DNA of 64,000 bases from NCBI RefSeq assembly GCF_027213945.1, contig NZ_JAPWGW010000002.1:372001-436000 (forward strand), written 5' to 3'. The notes below the pieces were generated by a model. That model made no database searches, was not told the DNA's origin, and worked only from the letters and a program-made list of their open reading frames with translations. A program made the translations under genes and the position numbers. The DNA comes from Henriciella marina. Lineage in GTDB: Bacteria; Pseudomonadota; Alphaproteobacteria; Caulobacterales; Hyphomonadaceae. Shown here piece by piece: positions 6,544 to 14,600 of this stretch (its first letter is position 1; each line of letters starts with the position of its first letter).

Positions 6544-7488
6544 TCAAGCACGTGTCGAAAATTGGGCAATGAATGCCTCATAGGAAGGCGTCGCCTGGGA
6601 AAATATGAAGTCTGATTTGAGGATCGAGACAGAATTCACTCCAGATTCAGTGAGTTTGCGGGCATTTTCCACCGCTTTCCCGGATGGGCTGAGAAAGGAA
6701 TTGGCGGAGATCTCAGTGAGGCCGAGCTCTGCGCGCAGTGATTCCTCGACTTTACCGCCAACGACCAAAAGGCTTGTCGCGTCTGCCGATTCGACCGCTT
6801 CGATCGAGGCGAGCAGTTTCTGGAGCACCTCTTTCGCCCCACCAGACCAGTCCGCGCGAAGCGAGCCAGCCAGCGCGGCGCGGCTTTTCAGGATCACGCC
6901 ATCATCGAGAACCTTGAGGCTGTTGGCCCGCAGCGTCGTGCCGGTGGAAGTGATGTCGACGATGACTTCGGCCTGGCCGGAAGCCGGGGCGGCCTCTGTC
7001 GCGCCCGCGCTTTCGATGAGGCGATATTCACCTACAGACTTCTGCGCGAAATAGTTTCGCGTCAGGCGGAGATACTTTGTGGCGACTTTCATGCGGCGGC
7101 CATGACGCTGGCGGAAACGGGCGCCAGCAGCTTCGAGGTCGGCCATCGTGTTCACATCGAGCCAGGCCGAAGGCACGGCAACGACCACATCGGCCCCGCC
7201 AAATTCCAGCCGCTTGATGACAGATGCGTCGCGGGCAAGGTCTGCTGAAAGGTCGTTGAGGAGGTCCTCACCGGTCACACCGATATGGAATGAGCCGTCG
7301 ATCAAGCCCTGCGCAATCTCACGCGCGGAGAGGAGAAGTACATCGGCATCCGGCAGGCCTTTCAGCTCTGCGGTATAGCCGCGGTCGCCGCCGGACTGGC
7401 GCAGCTTGAAGCCCGCGCGGGCAAGCCAGTTCTCGGCATTGTCCTTGAGGCGGCCCTTGGACGGGATAGCGAGTTTGAGCCGGGTCAT
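6544..7488 (-). CDS. hisG: ATP phosphoribosyltransferase catalytic subunit
   Basis: The first enzyme of histidine synthesis: ATP plus PRPP gives phosphoribosyl-ATP. The 314-residue protein begins LKLAIPSKGRL, has the DGSFHIGVTGEDLL segment near residue 85 and the PRPP-binding loop VDITSTGTTLRANSL near residue 178. It overlaps hisZ by 4 bp (ATGA), so translation is coupled. HisZ-dependent enzymes are usually short (about 200-230 residues); this one is longer by some 85-110 residues, with a C-terminal part (TSLLVVGGKVEESLRAELG onward) that may be an extra regulatory-like domain. Control is probably by the histidine leader upstream of hisS. Confidence 0.93.
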   Translation of the reverse strand: MTRLKLAIPSKGRLKDNAENWLARAGFKLRQSGGDRGYTAELKGLPDADVLLLSAREIAQGLIDGSFHIGVTGEDLLNDLSADLARDASVIKRLEFGGADVVVAVPSAWLDVNTMADLEAAGARFRQRHGRRMKVATKYLRLTRNYFAQKSVGEYRLIESAGATEAAPASGQAEVIVDITSTGTTLRANSLKVLDDGVILKSRAALAGSLRADWSGGAKEVLQKLLASIEAVESADATSLLVVGGKVEESLRAELGLTEISANSFLSPSGKAVENARKLTESGVNSVSILKSDFIFSQATPSYEAFIAQFSTRA

Positions 7489-8585
7489 ACGGTGGCTTCC
7501 TTTGTCAGGCGATCTGGACGGACGACGCCGCCAATACCGGTCGCTTCGACCTTGCCGCCCGAGAGGCGTGCCAGGAGCGTGTCATAGCGTCCCCCTGCCC
7601 CGAATGGGCGGCGGCCGTCGGCTTCGCCGGGATGAAACAGCTCAAACAGGAAGCCGTCATAGTAGTTGAAGCGGCGGCCGAATGGGGTACCGAAACGCGC
7701 ATCGGTCATGAAAGCGGGCGCAAGCTCGCTCATCCGGTCGGTCCGCGTCTGCAGCCGGTCGAGGACCGGGTCGAGGCCTTCAAGGCCTGCCTGACGGGAG
7801 ATGGCGAGCAGCTTGTCAGCCGCCTGCGCGGGCGGGCAATTTACAGCCATGACAGCTTCAAGCGTCCGGCGCGCAGTATCGGGCGCGGCGCCATGTTCGG
7901 CGTCGGCTGCCTGTGCCAGAAGGCCTTCGACGATCTCATCAAGCGTGCGGTGGCCCTGCGGCTGTATGCCAGCGAGCGCGAAGATGTCGGCAACGATGGC
8001 TTTCGCCTCATCCGGGCGCGCGCCCTTTAGCCGGGCGGCAAGGCCGTGGACAGGCTCAGAGCCGCCGGAGTTCAGGAGCGCGGAAACACCGCCTGCCTGA
8101 CGGAAGGCCCGCTTCAGCGCATCGGCAAGACCCGGCGCAAGGCCGAGCGCATCGACGAAAGCCGGGAAGACGGCGAGATCACCCATGCGCGCTTCGCAAG
8201 CGGCGACGCCAGCTGTGCCCGCTGCCTCACAAACGAGCGCGAAGGTTTCAGCGTCGGTGTCTGCATTGGACGGCGCGCCATAGCGCTCAAACCCGACCTG
8301 CGTAAACTCCAGCGCATCGCCAGGCACGACTGGCAGGCGGAAAGCGCGCGCGGCATAGCGTTTGACCGTTTCACCGTGGATGCCCTCATCGGCCTGCGCC
8401 AATGCGACAGGCAGGGTGAGGTCAGGACGCAGCGCGCATTCCTCGCCCAGCTCATTCACGAAAACGCAAAGGCGTGCGCGGACGGCTTCGCCCGAAAGCT
8501 CCAGTGGCTGGCTGGCTGGCATGGTGATTGGTGGATCGACAATGTCCCCGCCAAGGCGGGCGAAAATATCAGCTGGTGTGCTCAT
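7485..8585 (-). CDS. hisZ: ATP phosphoribosyltransferase regulatory subunit
   Basis: A 366-residue paralogue of histidyl-tRNA synthetase catalytic domains. It has class-II-like segments (ALRPDLTLPVALAQ equals motif 2 surroundings; AARAFRLP; RFNYYDGFLFELF; GGRYDTLLARL) but not a full aminoacylation site. HisZ binds HisG and confers histidine feedback inhibition. It overlaps hisG at its 3' end and hisS at its 5' end by 4 bp each, forming a tight hisS-hisZ-hisG operon as in several alphaproteobacteria. Confidence 0.92.
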   Translation of the reverse strand: MSTPADIFARLGGDIVDPPITMPASQPLELSGEAVRARLCVFVNELGEECALRPDLTLPVALAQADEGIHGETVKRYAARAFRLPVVPGDALEFTQVGFERYGAPSNADTDAETFALVCEAAGTAGVAACEARMGDLAVFPAFVDALGLAPGLADALKRAFRQAGGVSALLNSGGSEPVHGLAARLKGARPDEAKAIVADIFALAGIQPQGHRTLDEIVEGLLAQAADAEHGAAPDTARRTLEAVMAVNCPPAQAADKLLAISRQAGLEGLDPVLDRLQTRTDRMSELAPAFMTDARFGTPFGRRFNYYDGFLFELFHPGEADGRRPFGAGGRYDTLLARLSGGKVEATGIGGVVRPDRLTKEATV

Positions 8586-10072
8586 TCCGACGCCTCGACG
8601 ATTTCGCGGATACGGGCGACCATTTCGCTGCGCGGGGCTTCGAACTGACCGGGGCGGGCTTCGCGGTATTCCTCATTGGACTTGATCGCGGCGGCCTGTT
8701 TGGCGCCCTCTTTCAGATCCTTGATGGTAACGACGCCCTTGGCGATCTCATCCTCACCGACCATGACGGCGACGGGCGCGCCGCGCCGGTCTGCATACTT
8801 CATCTGAGGGCGCATGCCGGAGCTGCCCATATAGGCCTCAGCGCGGATACCAGCGGCGCGTAGCTCGGTCGCGAGTTTCAACGCCTCGGTCGGGTCGTCC
8901 CGGTTCATGTTGAGGATGACGACAGGGCCGTTCAGCGTCTCGATCTCTCCAGAGATGGCAAAGGCTGTCGCGAGGCGCGAGATACCAACGGAGAAGCCCG
9001 TCGCAGGCACTTTCTCGCCTGTGAAGCGGGCGACGAGATCGTCATAGCGACCGCCGCCACCAACAGAGCCGATGCGGACGGTGTTGCCATCCTCATCGAC
9101 CGTCTCACGCAGCAGCTCAGCCTCAAAGACAGGGCCGGTATAGTATTCAAGCCCGCGCACGACGGACGGGTCGAACAGAACGTCCGTGTCAGGACAATTG
9201 AAGGCTTCAAGCCCGCGCGCAATTGCGGTGAGTTCGGCAAGGCCCGCCTCAGCCTCTTCACCGGTGCCCACAGCGCGGCCAAGCGCTTCAAGCGTTTCGT
9301 CGCGTGTCGGACGACCGGCTTTCGCGAACGCCATCACGCGGTCAATCTCTGACGTGCCGAGCCCTGCCCCCTTGGTGAAGTCGCCGCTTTCATCTTCACG
9401 GCCCGGGCCGAGCAGGAGTTTGACGCCCTCCTCGCCAAGCCGGTCCAGCTTGTCGAGCGCGCGGAGGATGGTGAGGCGGGCCGTGTCGCTATTGGCACCA
9501 ACGCCCTCGAGGACCGCATTCAGAAGGCGGCGCGTGTTCACGCGGACGGCAAACTCACCGTCGCCTGCACCCGCCGCGCGCATCGCCTCGGCCGCCATGG
9601 CGACCATTTCAGCATCTGCGTGTGCGCCCGCCGCGCCAACCGTATCGGCGTCACATTGCAGGAATTCACGGAAACGGCCCGGGCCCGGCTTTTCATTGCG
9701 CCAGACGGGCCCGGCCGCATAGCGGCGGAACGGCTTTGGCAAAGTCTGCCAGTTCTCGGCGGCAAAACGGGCGAGCGGTGCGGTCAAATCATAGCGCAGC
9801 GAGATCCACTGCTCGTCATCGTCCTTCATGGAAAAGACACCCGCATTCGGGCGGTCATCGTCCGGCAGGAACTTGCCGAGGGCGTCTGCATATTCCCAAG
9901 CGCCGGTATCAAGCGCCTCGAACCCCCAGCGGCGATAGACCGATGTGACGCGGTCGATCATCTCGGCCTGGGCATGGATCAGCGCCTCGCGGCGGTCAGG
10001 AAAGCCGCGCGGCTTTCGCGCGAGGTCCTTGCCGCTTTTCGGGGCGTCGGCGTCCTGTTTCTTCTTGGCCAT
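8582..10072 (-). CDS. hisS: Histidyl-tRNA synthetase
   Basis: A 496-residue class-II synthetase charging tRNA-His. Motif 2 is RNEKPGPGRFREFLQCDADTVG (split: RNEKPGPGRFREF then CDADTVG), the histidine-A region is VRGLEYYTGPVFEAEL, and motif 3 is SVGGGGRYDDL...GFSVGISRL. The C-terminal anticodon-binding domain starts near residue 385. It is longer than the E. coli enzyme (424), with an enlarged middle region. The CDADTVG wording matches the divergent HisRS reported in alphaproteobacteria whose tRNA-His lacks the extra G-1; that link is from memory of the literature and not tested here. The start codon is preceded by GGACCTCCAAT. Confidence 0.95.
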   Translation of the reverse strand: MAKKKQDADAPKSGKDLARKPRGFPDRREALIHAQAEMIDRVTSVYRRWGFEALDTGAWEYADALGKFLPDDDRPNAGVFSMKDDDEQWISLRYDLTAPLARFAAENWQTLPKPFRRYAAGPVWRNEKPGPGRFREFLQCDADTVGAAGAHADAEMVAMAAEAMRAAGAGDGEFAVRVNTRRLLNAVLEGVGANSDTARLTILRALDKLDRLGEEGVKLLLGPGREDESGDFTKGAGLGTSEIDRVMAFAKAGRPTRDETLEALGRAVGTGEEAEAGLAELTAIARGLEAFNCPDTDVLFDPSVVRGLEYYTGPVFEAELLRETVDEDGNTVRIGSVGGGGRYDDLVARFTGEKVPATGFSVGISRLATAFAISGEIETLNGPVVILNMNRDDPTEALKLATELRAAGIRAEAYMGSSGMRPQMKYADRRGAPVAVMVGEDEIAKGVVTIKDLKEGAKQAAAIKSNEEYREARPGQFEAPRSEMVARIREIVEASE

Positions 10073-10237
10073 ATTGGAGGTCCTGTCTGGTCGTGCGCGC
10101 TCCGCTTAGACGAAGCCGGGATAAGAGTGAAGCAGACGCGGGCAACAAGACGCGGGACCGGAGCTATCCGTCTGCGGGCCTCTGGCGGTTCAATGTCGAA
10201 AGATGAACACTGTAAGAGAGGCGCAGCCGGACCGGTT

Positions 10238-10255
10238 CGCGCCTTATGCGGCGCG
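10238..10255 (-). promoter_or_regulatory. Hairpin directly after the his leader peptide
   Basis: CGCGCC-TTATGC-GGCGCG, a perfect 6 bp stem that begins at the base after the leader stop codon, where an attenuator or anti-attenuator stem would be expected. No clear T run follows, so the exact control mechanism (transcription or translation) is open. Confidence 0.5.
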
Positions 10256-10294
10256 TCACACGTGGTGATGATGGTGATGCAGCGTCGTGTTCAT
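10256..10294 (-). CDS. hisL: Histidine operon leader peptide (six His codons)
   Basis: On the minus strand, upstream of hisS, ATG AAC ACG ACG CTG is followed by CAT CAC CAT CAT CAC CAC, then GTG TGA, giving MNTTLHHHHHHV. Six consecutive histidine codons in a 12-residue peptide 184 bp upstream of a histidine operon are the classical sign of attenuation by charged tRNA-His. When histidine is short the ribosome stalls on the His run and changes folding of the downstream leader. I see no strong ribosome site before the ATG. Because the operon starts with hisS itself, the leader would tie both tRNA charging and histidine synthesis to tRNA-His status. Confidence 0.85.
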   Translation of the reverse strand: MNTTLHHHHHHV

Positions 10295-10398
10295 TGTGAG
10301 CGGGAATATGGAGCGCGCTGAGGGAAGTCAAGCCGGGGTGGGATCGCCATTCCTGTCAGGCGTCTGGCATTGAGCTTGCTTCGCGTCTCAGGAGAATT

Positions 10399-10419
10399 AT
10401 GAAAGTTGTGTCCCGATGA
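10399..10419 (+). CDS. Six-codon upstream ORF overlapping the next start
   Basis: ATG AAA GTT GTG TCC CGA TGA (MKVVSR) has the good ribosome site AGGAGAATT, and its TGA overlaps the ATG of the next gene as ATGA. The main gene has no ribosome site of its own, so its translation may depend on termination of this mini-ORF. It may also be chance. Confidence 0.4.
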   Translation: MKVVSR

Positions 10420-10892
10420 AACGTCTGATCGCCTCACTTGTCGTCGTCGCCCTGCCCTTCTCAGCGGCAGCGTCGCCGGACCTTGCCCGAGACTGGGGGA
10501 CGAAAGCGAGCGCGCTATATGAGGATACGGTCGAGCTTCTCGAAAGCGATGCCAGCATCCCTGACAGCTTTGAGACCGAGATCGGCCGCTTTGCGCTGAC
10601 CGCCGGGCGTCTTGGCAGCTGGATCGATGGGTCAGGCGGTCCATCGGACCTTGGCTGCATCTTTCGCGGCATGGCCGAGGAAGGCGAGACGCAGCTCATG
10701 GCGCTTGAGAGCGCCACGACGCCGGATGCGCGCGAGGACAGTCTGAAGCGTCTTGCCGCCATGTTTTCGGACGCTGAGGCCATTGCGGCGGCCGCCGCAC
10801 TCTCAGCTGACAAGGGCCGTCCTGCCGAAGTTCACGGTACCCAGAACAGCTGCGCAGCCAATTCGGACGCGACGCACGCCGCCCTGCAATAG
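10416..10892 (+). CDS. Secreted protein of unknown function
   Basis: A 158-residue protein not recognised as any family. Residues 1-19 (MKRLIASLVVVALPFSAAA) are a typical Sec signal peptide with cleavage after AAA. The mature part is mostly helical and acidic, with single cysteines in SDLGCIFRG and QNSCAANSD that could form a disulfide. The start ATG overlaps the stop of a six-codon ORF that carries the ribosome site. It stands alone between the his operon leader and the convergent thioesterase gene. Confidence 0.65.
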   Translation: MKRLIASLVVVALPFSAAASPDLARDWGTKASALYEDTVELLESDASIPDSFETEIGRFALTAGRLGSWIDGSGGPSDLGCIFRGMAEEGETQLMALESATTPDAREDSLKRLAAMFSDAEAIAAAAALSADKGRPAEVHGTQNSCAANSDATHAALQ

Positions 10893-10982
10893 CCATTGCA
10901 GCTGATCCAATCTGGCACACTACATTTTTCTGCAGAAATCCGGGAACGGTCCGGGCGCCTCACGCATAGTCTAGGTCAGGAA

Positions 10983-11064
10983 GCCAGAATGGCTCTCCCA
11001 TGACAGATCAGCTGCAGGCAGAAAGCCTGCAGCCTGTCCTATCCCCCGCACGGCCAGAATGGCT
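10983..11064. repeat. Hairpin between two copies of GCCAGAATGGCT
   Basis: In the 256 bp gap between two convergent genes, GCCAGAATGGCT (itself a GCCA..TGGC dyad) occurs at 10983-10994 and 11053-11064. Between them lies a perfect hairpin GCTGCAGGC-AGAAA-GCCTGCAGC (11011-11033). No T run follows the hairpin, so a simple terminator is unlikely. I see no convincing gene in this gap. Confidence 0.55.
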
Positions 11065-11148
11065 GCGTCCCAGAAAAAGCCGGACATGGTGACAGAATGC
11101 ACCCCGGCACTTTTGTGGCGCGCAACAAATACGCCGCTTTCACGAAAA

Positions 11149-12027
11149 TCAGGACTTCTCGAACCGCGCCTTGAACGCTTCCGGGTCAAAGAAGCGGATT
11201 ATACCGGACTGGCTGCCAGTCGCCATCAGCGTCCCGTCGTCTGCGAACATTGCGACGCGGCCATGCACGAAGCCATTATGGACGCCTTCGATCTGGATGT
11301 CGCAACAGACCCACTCGGTTTCGACGATATTGTGGATGCGTAGCGTATTATCGAGCGAGTTTGCGCCGGCCGGAAGGCCCAGCGCGTGGCTGGTACCTGA
11401 CGGCACGAAGTCATTGATGATGGCAAGCATGGCGGAATCGATCGGGTGGCCCGTCTTTGAGCGACCCCAGAGCACGACGCGGCCATCCTTGCTACTGCCG
11501 CCTTCGATCGCGCGATCAGGTGAATAGCGACCCTGCGCGACCCGCATATCCAGATAGTGGTGCAGGTCTACATTGTGTTTGTCGAAGCGCGGCATGGGCG
11601 GGCAGTCCTCGGGTCGCGCGACGTCCGGCTTTTCCTGCCATTGCTGCGAATGTTCGGACTCGCGCTCACCGACGGCGGCGTTCACCGTGAATATCTCACG
11701 GTCCTTGATATGGCCGAGAACACGCGCCTGGGTGATGTTCTTGCCGACAACGGGGGACCGGACATCGACGTCGAGTACATCCGGCGGATTCGCGAAGGAG
11801 AGGTATTGCGCCGTCGCCCAGATACAGGGACGGCCTGTCGTTCGCTCCAGTGCCGTGATCGCCGTGCCGAGGCCCACGCCACCGAACAGGAACTTCTTGC
11901 CGGGAGGGCCAACGCAATAGCGCTCCTCAACCGGCAGGTACCAACGATAGGGATTGTGGGTCGACTTCAGGTCGATGAAGGGCGCGTCTGTCATGGCGTT
12001 GGGCTTTAGCGCAAAATTTGCGGCCAT
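11149..12027 (-). CDS. Acyl-CoA thioesterase, TesB-like double hotdog
   Basis: A 292-residue protein starting MAANFALKPNAMTD. The first hotdog part has LFGGVGLGTAITALERTTGRP and ATAQYLSFANPP; the second has HAMFA-like elements and the C-terminal GRVAMFADDGTLMATGSQSG, which is the usual ending of TesB-type thioesterases (Asp/Thr/Gln catalytic set). It would hydrolyse acyl-CoA to free acid and CoA. AAGG lies 10 bp before the ATG at 12027. It follows oppC by 29 bp on the same strand and may be co-transcribed with it, although no functional link is obvious. Confidence 0.75.
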   Translation of the reverse strand: MAANFALKPNAMTDAPFIDLKSTHNPYRWYLPVEERYCVGPPGKKFLFGGVGLGTAITALERTTGRPCIWATAQYLSFANPPDVLDVDVRSPVVGKNITQARVLGHIKDREIFTVNAAVGERESEHSQQWQEKPDVARPEDCPPMPRFDKHNVDLHHYLDMRVAQGRYSPDRAIEGGSSKDGRVVLWGRSKTGHPIDSAMLAIINDFVPSGTSHALGLPAGANSLDNTLRIHNIVETEWVCCDIQIEGVHNGFVHGRVAMFADDGTLMATGSQSGIIRFFDPEAFKARFEKS

Positions 12028-12056
12028 GAAAAGCCGCCTTGAACGTGACGCAGCGT

Positions 12057-12959
12057 CTAGCGCTCTTTCGGGTCGAGTGCGTCGCGCAAGCCATCGCCGA
12101 TGAAGTTGAGGCAGAGCAGCGTCACAGCCATCAGGATGGCAGGCGCCATGAGTAGCCACGGCTTGTCCTGCATTTCCTTGGCACCGTTCGAGATCAGCAC
12201 GCCGAGCGAGGTCAGCGGCTCATTCACGCCGAGGCCGAGGAAGGAGAGGAAGCTTTCTGCCATGATGACGACCGGGATGGTCAGCGTGACATAGACGGCC
12301 ACCGGGCCAACCACGTTCGGCAAGATGTGGCGGCGAATGATGGCCGGACCGGAGACGCCTGCGGCGCGGGCGGCTTCGATGAATTCCTTGCCCTTGATGG
12401 CGAGGGTCTGGCCACGCACGATCCGGCTCATGGTCAGCCACTCAACCGCGCCAATAGCGGCGAAGATCAGGATGATGTTGCGGCCGAAAACGGTCAGCAG
12501 AAGAATCACGAAGAAGATGAACGGCATGGCGTAGAGCACGTCCACGAACCGCATCATGAGATTATCCGTACGCCCGCCCACATAGCCCGCAATCGCGCCC
12601 CAGGTCACGCCGATGACGAGGGAGACCAGCGTTGCGACCATCCCCACGGCCAGCGAAATTCGGAGGCCGAGCAGGTTGCGCGCAACGAGATCGCGGCCCT
12701 GCTCATCGGTGCCGAGGAGGTGCCAGTTGTCGAATGTCGGCGCGAGCTCTGTCTGCGCCGAGATCTGGCTGTAATCGTGTACCCAGAGGAACGGCCCGAA
12801 TGCGGCGAGGAAGATCATCACGCCGAGCACCCACATGGAGATCACGGCGGCCTTGTTGTTGAACAGGCGCCGCTTGGCATCGTCCCAGAGCGAACGACCG
12901 CCCGCGAGGGCCTGTTCGACCGGGTCCTTCCGGCCTGTCATGTCCAGCGTATCAACCAT
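12057..12959 (-). CDS. oppC: Oligopeptide/nickel-type ABC transporter permease, OppC-like
   Basis: A 300-residue inner-membrane permease. An N-terminal OppC_N segment (LFNNKAAVISMWVLGVMIFLA) is followed by a periplasmic loop with LLGTDEQGRDL, typical of OppC/DppC, and five more membrane segments. The ATPase-docking EAA motif is EFIEAARAAGVSG...RHILPN. The start overlaps the oppB stop by one base. No substrate-binding protein or ATPase gene is adjacent, so the rest of the transporter must be elsewhere. The solute is probably a peptide, but this cannot be read from the permease. Confidence 0.88.
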   Translation of the reverse strand: MVDTLDMTGRKDPVEQALAGGRSLWDDAKRRLFNNKAAVISMWVLGVMIFLAAFGPFLWVHDYSQISAQTELAPTFDNWHLLGTDEQGRDLVARNLLGLRISLAVGMVATLVSLVIGVTWGAIAGYVGGRTDNLMMRFVDVLYAMPFIFFVILLLTVFGRNIILIFAAIGAVEWLTMSRIVRGQTLAIKGKEFIEAARAAGVSGPAIIRRHILPNVVGPVAVYVTLTIPVVIMAESFLSFLGLGVNEPLTSLGVLISNGAKEMQDKPWLLMAPAILMAVTLLCLNFIGDGLRDALDPKER

Positions 12960-13930
12960 CAGTCGTACTTCACTTTCGGGTCGAGCAAGGCGTAGAGGAT
13001 GTCGGCGATCAGGTTGAACAGCACGATCAGCGTTGCGTAGATGATTAGCGCGCCCATGACGAGCGTGTAGTCACGGTTGATCGCGCCATCGACAAAGTAG
13101 GAGCCCATTCCCGGCAGGCCGAAAATCCGCTCGATGACGAGTGAACCCGTCATCACGCGGGCCATGGCCGGGCCGGCATAAGAGACCAGCGGCAGGATCG
13201 CCGATGGCAGAACGTGGCGCATGATGACCGTGCGCTCCGGCAGGCCCTTGGCGCGGGCGGTACGCACATGCGGTGAGCGCATCGTCTCAATCGTAGAGGC
13301 GCGCATGAGGCGTGAGATGATGGCGATCTGCGGCAGGGCGAGCGTCAGGACCGGCAGGGTCATATTGTTGAACGTCATCCCGATATTAGGATACTCACCC
13401 AGCCCGCCGACAGCGAACCAGCCTGCACCCAGTGCAAAGGCGAGAATCAGCAGCGGGCCCGTCACAAAGGTCGGGATGGAAATACCCGCCATGGCAAAGC
13501 CCATCACGGTATAGTCGCCCGTGGTGTTCTGGCGCAGGCCTGCAAAGATACCGAGGCCTGTGCCGACTATCAGCGCGACGAGCATGGCCAGCGAACCGAT
13601 GGCCAGGCTGACCGGAAGGCCGTCAGCGATCAGATCGTTCACGCTCTTGCCGAGTGTTTTCATCGATGGACCGAAATCGCCCTGCAGGACGCCGAGCACA
13701 TAATCGACAAACTGTTTCCAGAGCGGCTGGTCCATACCGAACTTGGCTGCGATGGCCGCCTCGGTTGCCGCATTCAGCTTGCGCTCGCCGTCAAAGGGCC
13801 CACCGGGCGCAAGACGCATCATGAAGAATGCGACCGCAATGATGACCAGAAGCGTCGGGATCGCGAAGAGTAGCCGCCGGATAACGTAGGCCCATGGTAT
13901 GCGGGAAAGGCTTCGCTGCAGCGCTGACAC
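12959..13930 (-). CDS. oppB: Oligopeptide/nickel-type ABC transporter permease, OppB-like
   Basis: A 323-residue permease. After a short cytoplasmic head comes the first membrane segment (FAIPTLLVIIAVAFFMMRLA) and the APGGPFDGERKL segment that marks OppB, then five further membrane segments. The docking motif is VRTARAKGLPE...RHVLPSAILPL. It heads the oppB-oppC pair. The next gene upstream is on the opposite strand, so no binding protein is encoded with it. Confidence 0.88.
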   Translation of the reverse strand: MSALQRSLSRIPWAYVIRRLLFAIPTLLVIIAVAFFMMRLAPGGPFDGERKLNAATEAAIAAKFGMDQPLWKQFVDYVLGVLQGDFGPSMKTLGKSVNDLIADGLPVSLAIGSLAMLVALIVGTGLGIFAGLRQNTTGDYTVMGFAMAGISIPTFVTGPLLILAFALGAGWFAVGGLGEYPNIGMTFNNMTLPVLTLALPQIAIISRLMRASTIETMRSPHVRTARAKGLPERTVIMRHVLPSAILPLVSYAGPAMARVMTGSLVIERIFGLPGMGSYFVDGAINRDYTLVMGALIIYATLIVLFNLIADILYALLDPKVKYD

Positions 13931-14052
13931 GTAGGGAAACTCTCAGGCGATCTTCAAACATAGGCGAAAGGCGGACTTGGCAGCCCGCTGCTGGCTTCCT
14001 AGGTTCACGCCAGACGAATGCTTGTCAACGCCACATGACACTGAGGTACAAG

Positions 14053-14463
14053 ATGGCCGATATCCGAACCGTAACAGACAGTTTTTCTGTTGCGCCGCAA
14101 ATTTCCGACGACGATGTGGATGCCATCGCCAAGGCTGGTTTCAAGACCATCATCGCCAACCGGCCAGATGGTGAAGGCGGCGTTGACCAGCCGCGCATGG
14201 GCACGATCCGCGCCCGCGCCGAAGAGCTGGGCCTGACCTTTGTCGCCCTTCCCTTCTCAGGCGCCCCGACCCCAGAGATCATCGAACGCATGAACTCTAT
14301 CCTGGCAGAAGCCCCTGCCCCTGCGCTGGCCTATTGCCGGACGGGCACGCGCTCCATCACGGCCTGGGCCCTCAGCCATGGTGGCCAGGGCCAGTCGGAC
14401 GAAATCATCGAAGCTGGCGCAGGCGCTGGCTACGACCTCTCCGGCCTGAAGCCTCTGCTCTAG
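14053..14463 (+). CDS. DUF442/TIGR01244 sulfurtransferase-phosphatase-like protein
   Basis: A 136-residue protein starting MADIRTVTDSFSVAPQIS. The family (also the N-terminal domain of the Blh proteins linked to sulfide/oxidative stress) has a PTP/rhodanese-like Cys loop, here AYCRTGTRS with the Cys and Arg both present. SVAPQISDDDVDAIAKAGFKTIIANRPDGE is the family hallmark. The physiological substrate is uncertain. GAGG precedes the ATG; an alternative start 18 bp upstream is possible. Confidence 0.82.
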   Translation: MADIRTVTDSFSVAPQISDDDVDAIAKAGFKTIIANRPDGEGGVDQPRMGTIRARAEELGLTFVALPFSGAPTPEIIERMNSILAEAPAPALAYCRTGTRSITAWALSHGGQGQSDEIIEAGAGAGYDLSGLKPLL

Positions 14464-14600
14464 GACTCGCGCGATTCAGCGCAGCGGCAGTAAAAGTTTG
14501 ATCACGATACTTCAGAGCTTTATGAATTGAAGCCTTGAGGAAGACGTGCGATTCCGGCTCCGGTAACTCGTTCACCACCGCCCGCACGCAGGGGAAATGC

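Noticed and set aside
10971-11189. 72-codon minus-strand frame in the gap before the thioesterase
   Set aside because: It is built from the repeated GCCAGAATGGCT words and hairpin and overlaps the 3' end of the thioesterase gene.
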